DNA from: RBC038 sp041390625
Lineage (GTDB): Bacteria > Chloroflexota > Dehalococcoidia > UBA2979
Length of the DNA: 64,000 nt
Direction of reading: 5' to 3'
NCBI GenBank assembly: GCA_041390625.1
Contig: JAWKPM010000013.1
Coordinates: 1-64,000, forward strand
Shown here one piece after another: positions 42,743-49,975 of the stretch (within the stretch, counting starts at the first letter, position 1; each line of letters opens with the position of its first letter). The translations under genes and the position numbers were made by a program. The notes beneath the pieces were generated by a model. That model had not been told where the DNA came from and did no database searches. It saw nothing but the letters and a program-made list of their open reading frames with translations.

Positions 42743-43530
42743 GACCGCACCGCCGTCTGCACAAGCACCCCGTAGGCGACGAGGGCGATCGCCCACATCA
42801 GCTCCGTCCGAGGCAACACCCGTTCATCGAGGAAACGCGCCTCGCCGCTGTAGCCGCGCGACTGCATCGCCGCGTACACCCGCTCGCTCCGCTCCAGGCT
42901 CCGCACGAAGAGCGAGCCGACCATGTGCCCGGCCACCTTCGCGCGCCACGTCACGCTCCCGCCGGCGCGGTGCCCCGCCATCGAGGCGCTGCGACTCGCC
43001 CGCGCCCGCAGCATCCGCTGCCCCTCGTCGCCGATGACGAACAGGTAGCGATACGTGAAGAACAGCGTCGAGACCAGCAATCGAGGCACGCGCAGCCACC
43101 GCAGCGCCCGCAGGAGCTCCGCCGGCGGCGTGCAGGCAACGAACACGGCCGCCACCCCGACAGCGACCCACGACCGCGCCATGATCGAGGCGACCGCGAT
43201 CAGCCCCTCGTCTGAGGCCGTCCACCCCACGATGGGCATCGTGAACACGGTCTCGCCCGCCCGCGTGAAGATGAGCGGAAGCGCCGCCGCCACGAACGGC
43301 AGCGCGAGGAACGTGCGCCGCAGCACGAAGCCGTACCCCAGCCTGGAGATCCCCACGAGGACGATCACCGGCACCAGCAGCAACGCCAGTGCCAGCCAGT
43401 CCCCCTCGCGCGTACTCGTCACGACGAAGATGTAGGCGACCGTCCCCAAGAACTTCGCGCGTGCATCGGCGCGATGAAGCGCGCTCTCGCGCTCCGCGTA
43501 CCGATCGACGAACGCCGCAACGGCTGCCAT
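42736..43530 (-). CDS. cbiQ: Cobalt/nickel ECF transporter T component
   Basis: The 264-residue membrane protein has five to six helices and the EcfT coupling motifs with the Ala-Arg-Gly pattern (LRARASRSAS and AMQSRGYSGEARF) that contact the ATPase. The N-terminus HRADARAKFLGTVAYIF is typical of CbiQ. The ATG at 43528-43530 is seven bases from the cbiN stop. It couples CbiO to CbiM. Confidence 0.9.
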   Translation of the reverse strand: MAAVAAFVDRYAERESALHRADARAKFLGTVAYIFVVTSTREGDWLALALLLVPVIVLVGISRLGYGFVLRRTFLALPFVAAALPLIFTRAGETVFTMPIVGWTASDEGLIAVASIMARSWVAVGVAAVFVACTPPAELLRALRWLRVPRLLVSTLFFTYRYLFVIGDEGQRMLRARASRSASMAGHRAGGSVTWRAKVAGHMVGSLFVRSLERSERVYAAMQSRGYSGEARFLDERVLPRTELMWAIALVAYGVLVQTAVRSW

Positions 43531-43537
43531 CGAGGCG

Positions 43538-43861
43538 TTACGTCTGCTCGCCCGGCGCCGGGCCGTCCGCCCCCGGCTTCGAGTGCCGCAGCAGCCGCCC
43601 CGCACCGAACGCGATCCCGCCGACGACGATCACACCGATCACGCCGGCCAGGACCGTCGAGGCACGCTCGTCATCAATGCCGGGCACCGTGTATCCCGGC
43701 AGAATCTCGTACCCCGAATCCTCGGCCCGGTGCAGGAACTCCTTGTCCTCGGCCACCCGCTCGAGGCCGTCGGGCGACCCGGAGGCCAGCCACGCGGAAG
43801 ACCCCGCGATCACGAGGGCGATTACCACCCCCACGACAATCCAGCGCTTCGTCCCGCTCAT
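43538..43861 (-). CDS. cbiN: Cobalt/nickel ECF transporter accessory subunit (PDGLE domain)
   Basis: The 107-residue protein has two transmembrane helices (WIVVGVVIALVIAGSSAWL and STVLAGVIGVIVVGGIAFGAG) and the PDGLERVAEDKEFL motif of the PDGLE/CbiN group in the loop between them. It is required with CbiM for metal entry. It lies between cbiM and cbiQ with short gaps. Confidence 0.9.
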   Translation of the reverse strand: MSGTKRWIVVGVVIALVIAGSSAWLASGSPDGLERVAEDKEFLHRAEDSGYEILPGYTVPGIDDERASTVLAGVIGVIVVGGIAFGAGRLLRHSKPGADGPAPGEQT

Positions 43862-43870
43862 CGTCCGCTC

Positions 43871-44590
43871 CTAGTCACCCGCCACGGGCATCGTCGAAGG
43901 CGCCGCCACCGTCCTCGAGGCCAGGTCCGGCCTCGTGCTGAGCACGAACCCGAGCGCCGCCGCGCTGATGAGCCCCTCGCCGATGCCTACAAGCGCATGC
44001 ACGCCCACCATCGCCGGCAACGCGACGCTGAGGGGCGAGGTGTCCGAGACCGCCAACTGCAGCGAGGTCGCGATCGCCGCGACTTCCACGGACACCCACG
44101 CCGCCACGAACATCGCACCGAGCACGACCGCACGGCTCCGCCCACCAGCTGCCGTCGCTACGCGGAACGCGGCGTAGCCGGTGAATGCCGTCAGGATCCC
44201 CATGTTCAGCACGTTGACGCCCAGCGCACCGATGCCGCCGTCCTGAAACAGAAAGGCCTGCAGCCCAACAACCGCCGTCATCACGATGACCGCCGCGGAC
44301 GGCCCTAGCAGCACCGCTGCCAGCGCTCCGCCGAGCATGTGCCCGGACGTACCGCCGGCAACAGGGAAGTTCATCATCTGCGCAGCGAAGATGAACGCCG
44401 CCATCACCCCCATGAGGGGAACTGCGCGATCGTCCAACTCGCGGCCCGCACGACGAGCCGCGAGGCCGACTATGATGCCGGTCACGACCCATCCGGCGAG
44501 CGCGACCGGCGTCGACACGAACCCGTCCGGGATATGAAGCGCCGGCCCGTCCGCCGCGACCTCGATAGCCCCTACCGCAGCCATCATCAC
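43871..44590 (-). CDS. cbiM: Cobalt/nickel ECF transporter substrate-binding protein
   Basis: The membrane protein has six to seven helices and the CbiM core HIPDGFVSTPVALAGW, AAFIFAAQMMNFPVAGGTSGHMLGG and ALVGIGEGLISAAALGF. Normally the chain begins Met-His-Ile and the N-terminal amine with His2 forms the square-planar metal site. Here a 20-residue extension (AAVGAIEVAADGPAL) comes first and Leu replaces Met before His. Either a signal-type cleavage exposes the site or binding differs. The start overlaps the stop of the upstream Fur-family gene. Confidence 0.9.
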   Translation of the reverse strand: MMMAAVGAIEVAADGPALHIPDGFVSTPVALAGWVVTGIIVGLAARRAGRELDDRAVPLMGVMAAFIFAAQMMNFPVAGGTSGHMLGGALAAVLLGPSAAVIVMTAVVGLQAFLFQDGGIGALGVNVLNMGILTAFTGYAAFRVATAAGGRSRAVVLGAMFVAAWVSVEVAAIATSLQLAVSDTSPLSVALPAMVGVHALVGIGEGLISAAALGFVLSTRPDLASRTVAAPSTMPVAGD

Positions 44591-45075
44591 GACTCACCCC
44601 GTTCAACTACTGCACTCGCGATGCAGTCGGCGCACGCGCCGCTCAGCCGCAGGTGTTGCACCCGCGCCTCGAAGCCGTACTTGCGCCGCAGCTCACCCTC
44701 GAGGGAGTGCGCCGCGCTCAGCTCCACCTCGAGGGTCGTGCCGCAGCGGTCGCAGATCAGGTGATGGTGAGGCTCGTCGGGCGCCCACTCGAAGCGGGCC
44801 TCCTGCTGTGCCGTGCGCACGGCAACCACGAGGCCCGCGCTCTCGAGGGCCTCGAGCACGCGATAGACGGTCGAACGCGCCATCCCCGCGCTCGAGGGGT
44901 GCTCGGCCGCCAGCAGCGCCTCGATCTCCTCGACGCTGTGGTGCCCGGGATGCGCCGCCAGCACGTCGGCCACGAGCGCACGGGTAACCGTGCGCCGCAG
45001 CCCGTGCCGACGAATCGCCTCGTCCGTCGTCTGCGCGTCCCGCGCTCGACGCCGCTCCTGTGCCGCTGCCGCCAC
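44587..45075 (-). CDS. Fur-family regulator, probably Nur-like (nickel)
   Basis: The 162-residue protein has a Fur winged helix (RRHGLRRTVTRALVADVLAAH, ARSTVYRVLEALESAGLV), the metal segment EPHHHLICDRCG and CADC near the end. It is the first gene of the cbiMNQO operon and overlaps cbiM, so it is probably the nickel-sensing Nur, or a zinc/iron relative controlling this transporter. AGGAG six bases upstream favours the GTG at 45075 over a TTG at 45090. An inverted repeat overlaps this leader. Confidence 0.85.
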   Translation of the reverse strand: MAAAAQERRRARDAQTTDEAIRRHGLRRTVTRALVADVLAAHPGHHSVEEIEALLAAEHPSSAGMARSTVYRVLEALESAGLVVAVRTAQQEARFEWAPDEPHHHLICDRCGTTLEVELSAAHSLEGELRRKYGFEARVQHLRLSGACADCIASAVVERGES

Positions 45076-45082
45076 GATGTGC

Positions 45083-45102
45083 TCCTGCAACTAATCGCAG
45101 GA
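45083..45102. promoter_or_regulatory. Inverted repeat in the Fur-family gene leader
   Basis: TCCTGCAACTAATCGCAGGA is a near-palindrome (TCCTGC/GCAGGA arms plus partial inner pairing) beside the ribosome site of the Fur-family gene. Its TGCAA half recalls Nur-box halves. It is a plausible autoregulatory operator for the whole operon. Confidence 0.45.
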
Positions 45103-45143
45103 AGCATCGTACTAGCCGGCCGCAAGCCCCCTCGAGGCGGCAC

Positions 45144-46562
45144 TTACCCCCGCACCGGCAGCAGCGCGAGGCGGTACCCGCACCCCCACTCGTTGACGAT
45201 GTATCGAGGCCGCCCCGCCTCCACCTCGAGCTTCGATCGCAGGTACGCGACGTACATCCGCACCAGGTGCACCTCGGACCGGCAGCCCGCGCCCCACACC
45301 CGCGACAACAGCTCGTCGTGCGAGACGATGCGCCCCGCCGACTCCGCCAGCACATCGAGGACCTCGATCTCTCGAGGCGTGAGCTCCACCCGCTCGCCCC
45401 ACAGCGTGACACGCCCCGCGGCGCGATCGATGACCAGCGCGCCCGTCCGCACCACCGCACCGCCCGTCGCCGGCCCGCGCTCCGCACGCCGCACGGCGGC
45501 ATCGAGACGCGCGCGCACCGCCCGCGCTCCCGCCCCCATCGAGGTGCAGTCGTCGGCGCCGCGCTCCAGCGCCCGCGCCGCCTCCGTCTCGTCCCACGCC
45601 GCCAGCACGGCGATCACCGGCACCGTCTCGAGGCCCGGCGCGCGCCGCACGAAGCGCAGCGCGTCTCCCCCGAACGCGATCACGGCGTCGACCTCGCGAC
45701 TGTCGAGGCCCGCCACCTCACCATCGAGGCAGCGCACCCCGTCCCTCTGCAGCTGCGCGCGCAGCTCCGCGGCCTCCGGCAGCCCATCGGCGCCGGCGAG
45801 CGCGACCCGCATCGCCCCGCCCGAGGCCCGCGCCGGTCGCGCCCCCACGAGGCGATAGCCGTCCTGCTCCGTCACGAGGAGCGTCGGCGACTGCGGCGTC
45901 GCCTCGAGCTTCTCCCGCAGCCGGTGCACGTACACCCGCACCGAGTGCATCGCGCTCTCGGAGTCCCCGCCCCACACCTGCAGCGCGAGCGTCCGCGAGC
46001 GCACGACCGCCCCGCCGCGACACGCGAGCATCGAGATGAGGTCGAACTCCGTGCGCGTGAGCCGCACCCGCACTCCTGCGCGCCGCACTTCGTGCCGCTC
46101 GATCGAGATCTCGAGGTCGCCCGCCACCCACGCGTCGTCCGAGGCGCTGTCGCGCCCGCTCGCCCGCACGAGCGCGTCGAGGCGCGCCGCCACGAGCCGC
46201 GACGTCGCGCCGACGCCGAGGACGGCGTCCGCCCCCGCATCGAGGTACCCGCGCTCCCGCACATCCGAGGCACCCTGTTCCGTCAGGACCACCACCGGCG
46301 TCCGGCGCTCGGCCAGCAGCCGCACCAGCTCGACGCATACCGTCCGCCGCGCGTCGACCACGACGACGTCCGCCAGCCCCAGGCGCTGCTCCATCGAGGC
46401 CGTGCCCCCATCGAGGGACAACGGCACCGCCTGCCAGCCTGCCGGGACCCAGCCCGCCAGCCCCGCGTCGCGGCTGACGAGCGCCACGCGGCGCCCTGCC
46501 GTCTCGACCGCGTCGGCACCGTGCTGCACGTCCCGCGCGTCCTGCGCCAGTGCTCGCACCAT
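45144..46562 (-). CDS. Tandem response-regulator-like protein with two OmpR-type winged helices
   Basis: The 472-residue protein is two receiver-plus-winged-helix units in one chain. Unit 1 has a receiver-like domain (about 24-133, possible phospho-Asp70 in VVVVDARRT) and a DNA-binding domain (about 147-239, LTRTEFDLISMLA, VYVHRLREKLE, EQDGYRLV). Unit 2 has a receiver-like domain (about 250-360) in which the phosphorylation site reads VIAFGGD with no Asp, and a second DNA-binding domain (about 378-468, LTPREIEVLDVLA, YVAYLRSKLE, EWGCGYRL). Neither receiver keeps the conserved Lys. GGGAGG precedes the ATG. No histidine kinase is adjacent. A phosphorylation-independent regulator of the divergent copper-type operon or of the Fur-cbi operon is possible. 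Confidence 0.8.
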   Translation of the reverse strand: MVRALAQDARDVQHGADAVETAGRRVALVSRDAGLAGWVPAGWQAVPLSLDGGTASMEQRLGLADVVVVDARRTVCVELVRLLAERRTPVVVLTEQGASDVRERGYLDAGADAVLGVGATSRLVAARLDALVRASGRDSASDDAWVAGDLEISIERHEVRRAGVRVRLTRTEFDLISMLACRGGAVVRSRTLALQVWGGDSESAMHSVRVYVHRLREKLEATPQSPTLLVTEQDGYRLVGARPARASGGAMRVALAGADGLPEAAELRAQLQRDGVRCLDGEVAGLDSREVDAVIAFGGDALRFVRRAPGLETVPVIAVLAAWDETEAARALERGADDCTSMGAGARAVRARLDAAVRRAERGPATGGAVVRTGALVIDRAAGRVTLWGERVELTPREIEVLDVLAESAGRIVSHDELLSRVWGAGCRSEVHLVRMYVAYLRSKLEVEAGRPRYIVNEWGCGYRLALLPVRG

Positions 46563-46686
46563 CGCTCTGCCTCCCTGCCTGCATCGCTGCTCATCGCCGG
46601 CCACCGGACCGGCTTCTGATGCGGCGATGCTGCCTTGAAGCGAGGCGCGTCCCAACGAACGATGCGCCCATTTGTGTCACGCGCAC

Positions 46687-46705
46687 GTCCCATCCCTCAT
46701 GGGAC
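46687..46705. promoter_or_regulatory. Inverted repeat between the tandem regulator and the copper-type operon
   Basis: GTCCCAT and ATGGGAC arms flank CCCTC, in the 221-bp divergent gap. TGTGTC (46673-46678) and GACACA (46703-46708) form a further wider pair. This is a candidate binding site for the tandem regulator. Confidence 0.4.
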
Positions 46706-46783
46706 ACATGCACCTCCGCGCCCGCGCGCCGTCGAGGCACCATCCCCCCATCGACGACACGACCGAGGACACGGAGGTCCACG

Positions 46784-47209
46784 ATGTTCGGCACGACGCA
46801 GCTCCGCACCACGTTCCACCTGCCGGCTATCGCGCCGTCGAGGCGCGCTGAAGCTCGCTCGCACCACGCCCCACCCGAGGCGCAAGTCACCGCCGATGTC
46901 CTGCAGCGCGCCGAGCACACGCTCGCCGCTCAGGCGGTCGCCCACACCGCCGCCCGGCGCGAGGAACTCGCGGCCATCGATCTGACGAGCCCGCTCTCGA
47001 TGTCCTTCGCCCCCGCGCTCGGCGTCCTGCGTGTCGAGTTCGCGAGCACGCGGCCGAGCGCCCCGAAGGCCGCCATCGAGGCGCTCACGAGCCACCTTGC
47101 CCCGCTCCTCGCCCTCGAGGGCGTGACCCGCATCGAGGCCCGCGTCGTCGATCCGCGCTCCGGCGCCCTCGTCGACGCCCGCACCATCGAGGCGCCCACG
47201 CTGGCCTGA
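46784..47209 (+). CDS. Hypothetical protein
   Basis: I do not recognise this 141-residue protein. It has an Arg/His-rich N-terminus, a helical stretch AEHTLAAQAVAHTAARREELAAIDL and a beta-alpha C-terminal half (GVLRVEFASTRPSAPKAAIEALTSHLAPLL). There is no signal peptide. GGAGG precedes the ATG. It is the first gene of the plus-strand run that continues into the copper-type operon. Confidence 0.5.
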   Translation: MFGTTQLRTTFHLPAIAPSRRAEARSHHAPPEAQVTADVLQRAEHTLAAQAVAHTAARREELAAIDLTSPLSMSFAPALGVLRVEFASTRPSAPKAAIEALTSHLAPLLALEGVTRIEARVVDPRSGALVDARTIEAPTLA

Positions 47210-47268
47210 GGCCCCTTGCCCGCGAGGGCGAATCGCGTACGCTCGATCGCGGACTGCTCGAACACGAC

Positions 47269-47294
47269 CCGTCCGATGGGGCCGTCCGATGGGG
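47269..47294. repeat. 13-bp perfect tandem duplication before a start codon
   Basis: CCGTCCGATGGGG occurs twice head-to-tail, ending six bases before the ATG at 47300. It creates an alternative in-frame ATG at 47276. Confidence 0.6.
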
Positions 47295-47299
47295 TACGC

Positions 47300-47704
47300 A
47301 TGGCCGCTCGCTCGTTCTTCGTGCGCCCGCCCCGCGTGACCCTCGCGGCCACGGCGCTGCTCATCGCCTGGATGCCCTCGCTCCTCTTCTTCGGCCACTG
47401 GACCGAGCTCTCGGCGCCCTCCGCGCACCACGCGATGACCGTCGCAACGCACCACGGTGGCGCCAGCGTCGAGGGCGATACCCCAACCGATTCCGAGGCC
47501 GCTCAGCACGCGCTTCACTGCCACGGCTCGTCCTCATGTGCCGATCAGGGCGGTAGCGCTTCCGCGTTCCACGACGCCTCGTCGAGCCCGCTCGCACTGA
47601 CGAGCCGGCCACTCGAGGTGATGACCTCCCACGCCGCCGCCGCGCCCATTGAGGGCCTGGCCAACGCTCGCCCCACCGCTCCTCCGCCGCGAATGGCCGC
47701 CTGA
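47300..47704 (+). CDS. His-rich membrane-anchored small protein of the copper-type operon
   Basis: The protein of about 134 residues has one N-terminal hydrophobic helix (VTLAATALLIAWMPSLLFFG) followed by an extracellular-type region rich in His and with Cys (HHAMTVATHHGG, HALHCHGSSSCAD). It resembles the small DUF2946-like proteins found beside copper genes, but I cannot assign a family firmly. Metal binding outside the membrane is plausible. It lies 34 bp upstream of the lipoprotein gene. Confidence 0.55.
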   Translation: MAARSFFVRPPRVTLAATALLIAWMPSLLFFGHWTELSAPSAHHAMTVATHHGGASVEGDTPTDSEAAQHALHCHGSSSCADQGGSASAFHDASSSPLALTSRPLEVMTSHAAAAPIEGLANARPTAPPPRMAA

Positions 47705-47738
47705 CCCGGCCAACCCATTCGCGCTCAGGAGGAACTCC

Positions 47739-49337
47739 ATGCTTCGCATCCGGCCCCTCGCGGCCGTGCTGCTCGCCGCGAGCATCACGGTCGTCGTCGG
47801 CTGCTCGTCTGACGACGCCGACACCGATACGACTGCCACCCCGACCGCCACCGAGGCGATGGCAACCGCAACCGCCACGACCGATGGCGCCGTCACCGCC
47901 ACCGAGACACCGATGGCGATGGATCACGCCGAGACCGGCTCCGATGGCATCCTCGTCGCGCTCTCGCTCGCCGACGCCGTCGGCTTCCACGAGATCGATG
48001 AGACGCTGAACGGCGACAGCCCGGCCATCGAGGCGTCGTGGCTCGGCGCCACGAACAACGCCCGCACCGCCGTCGCCGCCCTCACCTGGCCCGCCGACCT
48101 CGCGGATCACGCCGCCGAGTTCGTGGCCGCCGCCGGGGATCTCGCCACCGCGCTCGAGGCCGACGATCCCGAGGCCGCAGCATCGCTGGCGACCGCCGCC
48201 CACGAGGCGCAGCACCACCTCACCGACATGGCGTACGACTACCTCGCCGCCCACCCGGACTCCGCGACGATGTCGCAGCCGCACGCCGCTGGCATGCTCT
48301 CCGCGCTGTCGGTCATCGACGGTGTCGGCTTCCACGGCATCGATGAGGCCTTGAACGACGGCGAGCCTGTCGACCCCGAATGGCTCGGCTCGACGCAGCA
48401 CGCGGCGACCGCGGTCTCCGCCGTCATCTGGCCCGCCGATCTCTCCGAGGCCGCAGACACCTTCATCTCCGCCGCGAACGACCTCGCGTCCGCCCTCGAG
48501 GCCGACGATGCCGAGGCCGCGGCCCCGCTCGCGACCGCGGCCCACGAGGCCCAGCACGAGCTCAGCCACGGCGGGTACGAGGCCGTCGAGGCCATGTCCG
48601 GTTCGACGGATGGCATGGCGATGGGCGAGGACCAGGCCGACACCGCCGGCATCCTCGTCTCGCTCATGCTCGCAGGCCGCGTCGGCTTCCACGCCATTGA
48701 CGAGGCGCTGAATGGCGACAGCCCGGCCATCGAGGCGTCGTGGCTCGGTGCCGTGAACAACGCGCGCATCGCGGCGGCCGCCACCCACTGGCCCGCCGAC
48801 CTCGAGGCGGGTGCGATGGCCTACGTGACGGCCGCCTCCGACCTCGCCACCGCCCTCGAGGCCGACGACCCCGAGGCCGCAGCACCGCTCGCCGCGGCCG
48901 CCCACGAGGCGCAGCACGAGCTCGGCGGCGCTGGCTACGCCTACCTCGGCTCGATGGCCGGCATGGGTGACTCGATGGCGATGGACGGCCACGATCACAC
49001 CCACTCCGGCGAGACCGTCGAGGCGCCTGAGGGCCTCACCCTGAACGCCGACATCGAGGCGCAGCCCGGCGCGATCCACGTCGTCGTCGACGCTCCCGGC
49101 CTGACGATTGTGACCCCGAGCGCCGACACCCCCCACGTCGACGGCGAGGGACACATCCACGTCACCGTCGACGGCGTCGAGGTCGGCATGTTCTTCGAGA
49201 ACGACATCGTCGTGACCAGCGTGCCGGCCGGCATGCACGAGGTCGTCGTCGGCCTCTCGACGAACACGCACGAGGCCTACGCCCGCGACGGCGAGCCCAT
49301 CGAGGTGACCGCGACCGTCGAGGTGCCGGCGTCGTGA
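47739..49337 (+). CDS. Lipoprotein with three imelysin-like helical repeats and a C-terminal beta domain
   Basis: The 532-residue lipoprotein (lipobox VVVGC, Cys22) has a Thr/Ala-rich linker and three tandem repeats at about 71-170, 185-283 and 304-403. Each contains GFHxIDExLN, a WPADL segment and TAAHEAQH. The GxHxxD and HEAQH motifs recall the EfeO/imelysin (M75) helical fold, which binds metal. A His-rich segment (MDGHDHTHSGE) joins these to a C-terminal beta domain with HVDGEGHIHVTVDG. The first and third repeats are nearly identical at DNA level around 48005 and 48711. AGGAGG lies upstream, and copC overlaps its stop. Confidence 0.75.
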   Translation: MLRIRPLAAVLLAASITVVVGCSSDDADTDTTATPTATEAMATATATTDGAVTATETPMAMDHAETGSDGILVALSLADAVGFHEIDETLNGDSPAIEASWLGATNNARTAVAALTWPADLADHAAEFVAAAGDLATALEADDPEAAASLATAAHEAQHHLTDMAYDYLAAHPDSATMSQPHAAGMLSALSVIDGVGFHGIDEALNDGEPVDPEWLGSTQHAATAVSAVIWPADLSEAADTFISAANDLASALEADDAEAAAPLATAAHEAQHELSHGGYEAVEAMSGSTDGMAMGEDQADTAGILVSLMLAGRVGFHAIDEALNGDSPAIEASWLGAVNNARIAAAATHWPADLEAGAMAYVTAASDLATALEADDPEAAAPLAAAAHEAQHELGGAGYAYLGSMAGMGDSMAMDGHDHTHSGETVEAPEGLTLNADIEAQPGAIHVVVDAPGLTIVTPSADTPHVDGEGHIHVTVDGVEVGMFFENDIVVTSVPAGMHEVVVGLSTNTHEAYARDGEPIEVTATVEVPAS

Positions 49338-49975
49338 CCCGGCCCCGCTCTCGAACGCTGATGCTGGGTGCGGCGGCGGTCCTCGTGACCGTCGCCGCCC
49401 TCGGCGCTCCGAGCCTCGGCGGCTACGCCCGCGCGCTCGCCCACGCCGAGGTCGATCGCGCGTCCCCGGCCATCGACTCCACCATCCCCGAAGCGCCGGC
49501 GCAGCTCGAGGTCTGGTTCACCCAGGAGCTCTTCCGCCGCACCGGCGCCAACACTCTCGAGGTGACGGCATCTGACGGCACGTCCGCCGTCTCCGGCGAC
49601 CCCGTCATCGATGACGACGACCGCACCCACATGACCGTCCCGCTCAACCCCAACCTCGAGGCCGGGACCTACACCGTGACGTGGCACTCCCTCTCCGCCG
49701 TCGACGGCGACGAGGCCGAGGGCTCCTTCACCTTCACCATCGACCCCTCGGTCCCCGCGACGACGGCCACCCCCGAGGCCACAGCCGCGGCTGAGGTCAC
49801 CGTCACCCCCGCCCCGGAGACCGCAACGCCGCCGCCCGCCACTGTGTCCACTGATGGCGCAGGCTTCCCCTGGTGGGCCGTCGTCGCCGCGGCCGCAGTG
49901 CTCGCCGCGGGTGGCATCGGCGCCTGGACGCTCCGCGCACCCGCCGAGGCCGATTCGGATATCGAGGCCCGATGA
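49334..49975 (+). CDS. copC: CopC-domain protein with C-terminal membrane anchor
   Basis: The 213-residue protein has a signal peptide ending near ARALAHA. This places His at the mature N-terminus (HAEVDRASPAID), the copper-binding pattern of CopC. The beta-sandwich follows to FTFTIDPS, then a Thr/Pro-rich stalk and a C-terminal helix (WWAVVAAAAVLAAGGIGAW). It starts with GTG overlapping the lipoprotein stop (GTGA) and overlaps the next gene by ATGA. It probably handles copper outside the membrane. Confidence 0.88.
   Translation: MTRPRSRTLMLGAAAVLVTVAALGAPSLGGYARALAHAEVDRASPAIDSTIPEAPAQLEVWFTQELFRRTGANTLEVTASDGTSAVSGDPVIDDDDRTHMTVPLNPNLEAGTYTVTWHSLSAVDGDEAEGSFTFTIDPSVPATTATPEATAAAEVTVTPAPETATPPPATVSTDGAGFPWWAVVAAAAVLAAGGIGAWTLRAPAEADSDIEAR

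Noticed and set aside
47361..49271. 636-residue open frame on the minus strand
   Set aside because: It is antisense to the lipoprotein gene; apparent repeats in it only mirror the three repeats of the real protein.
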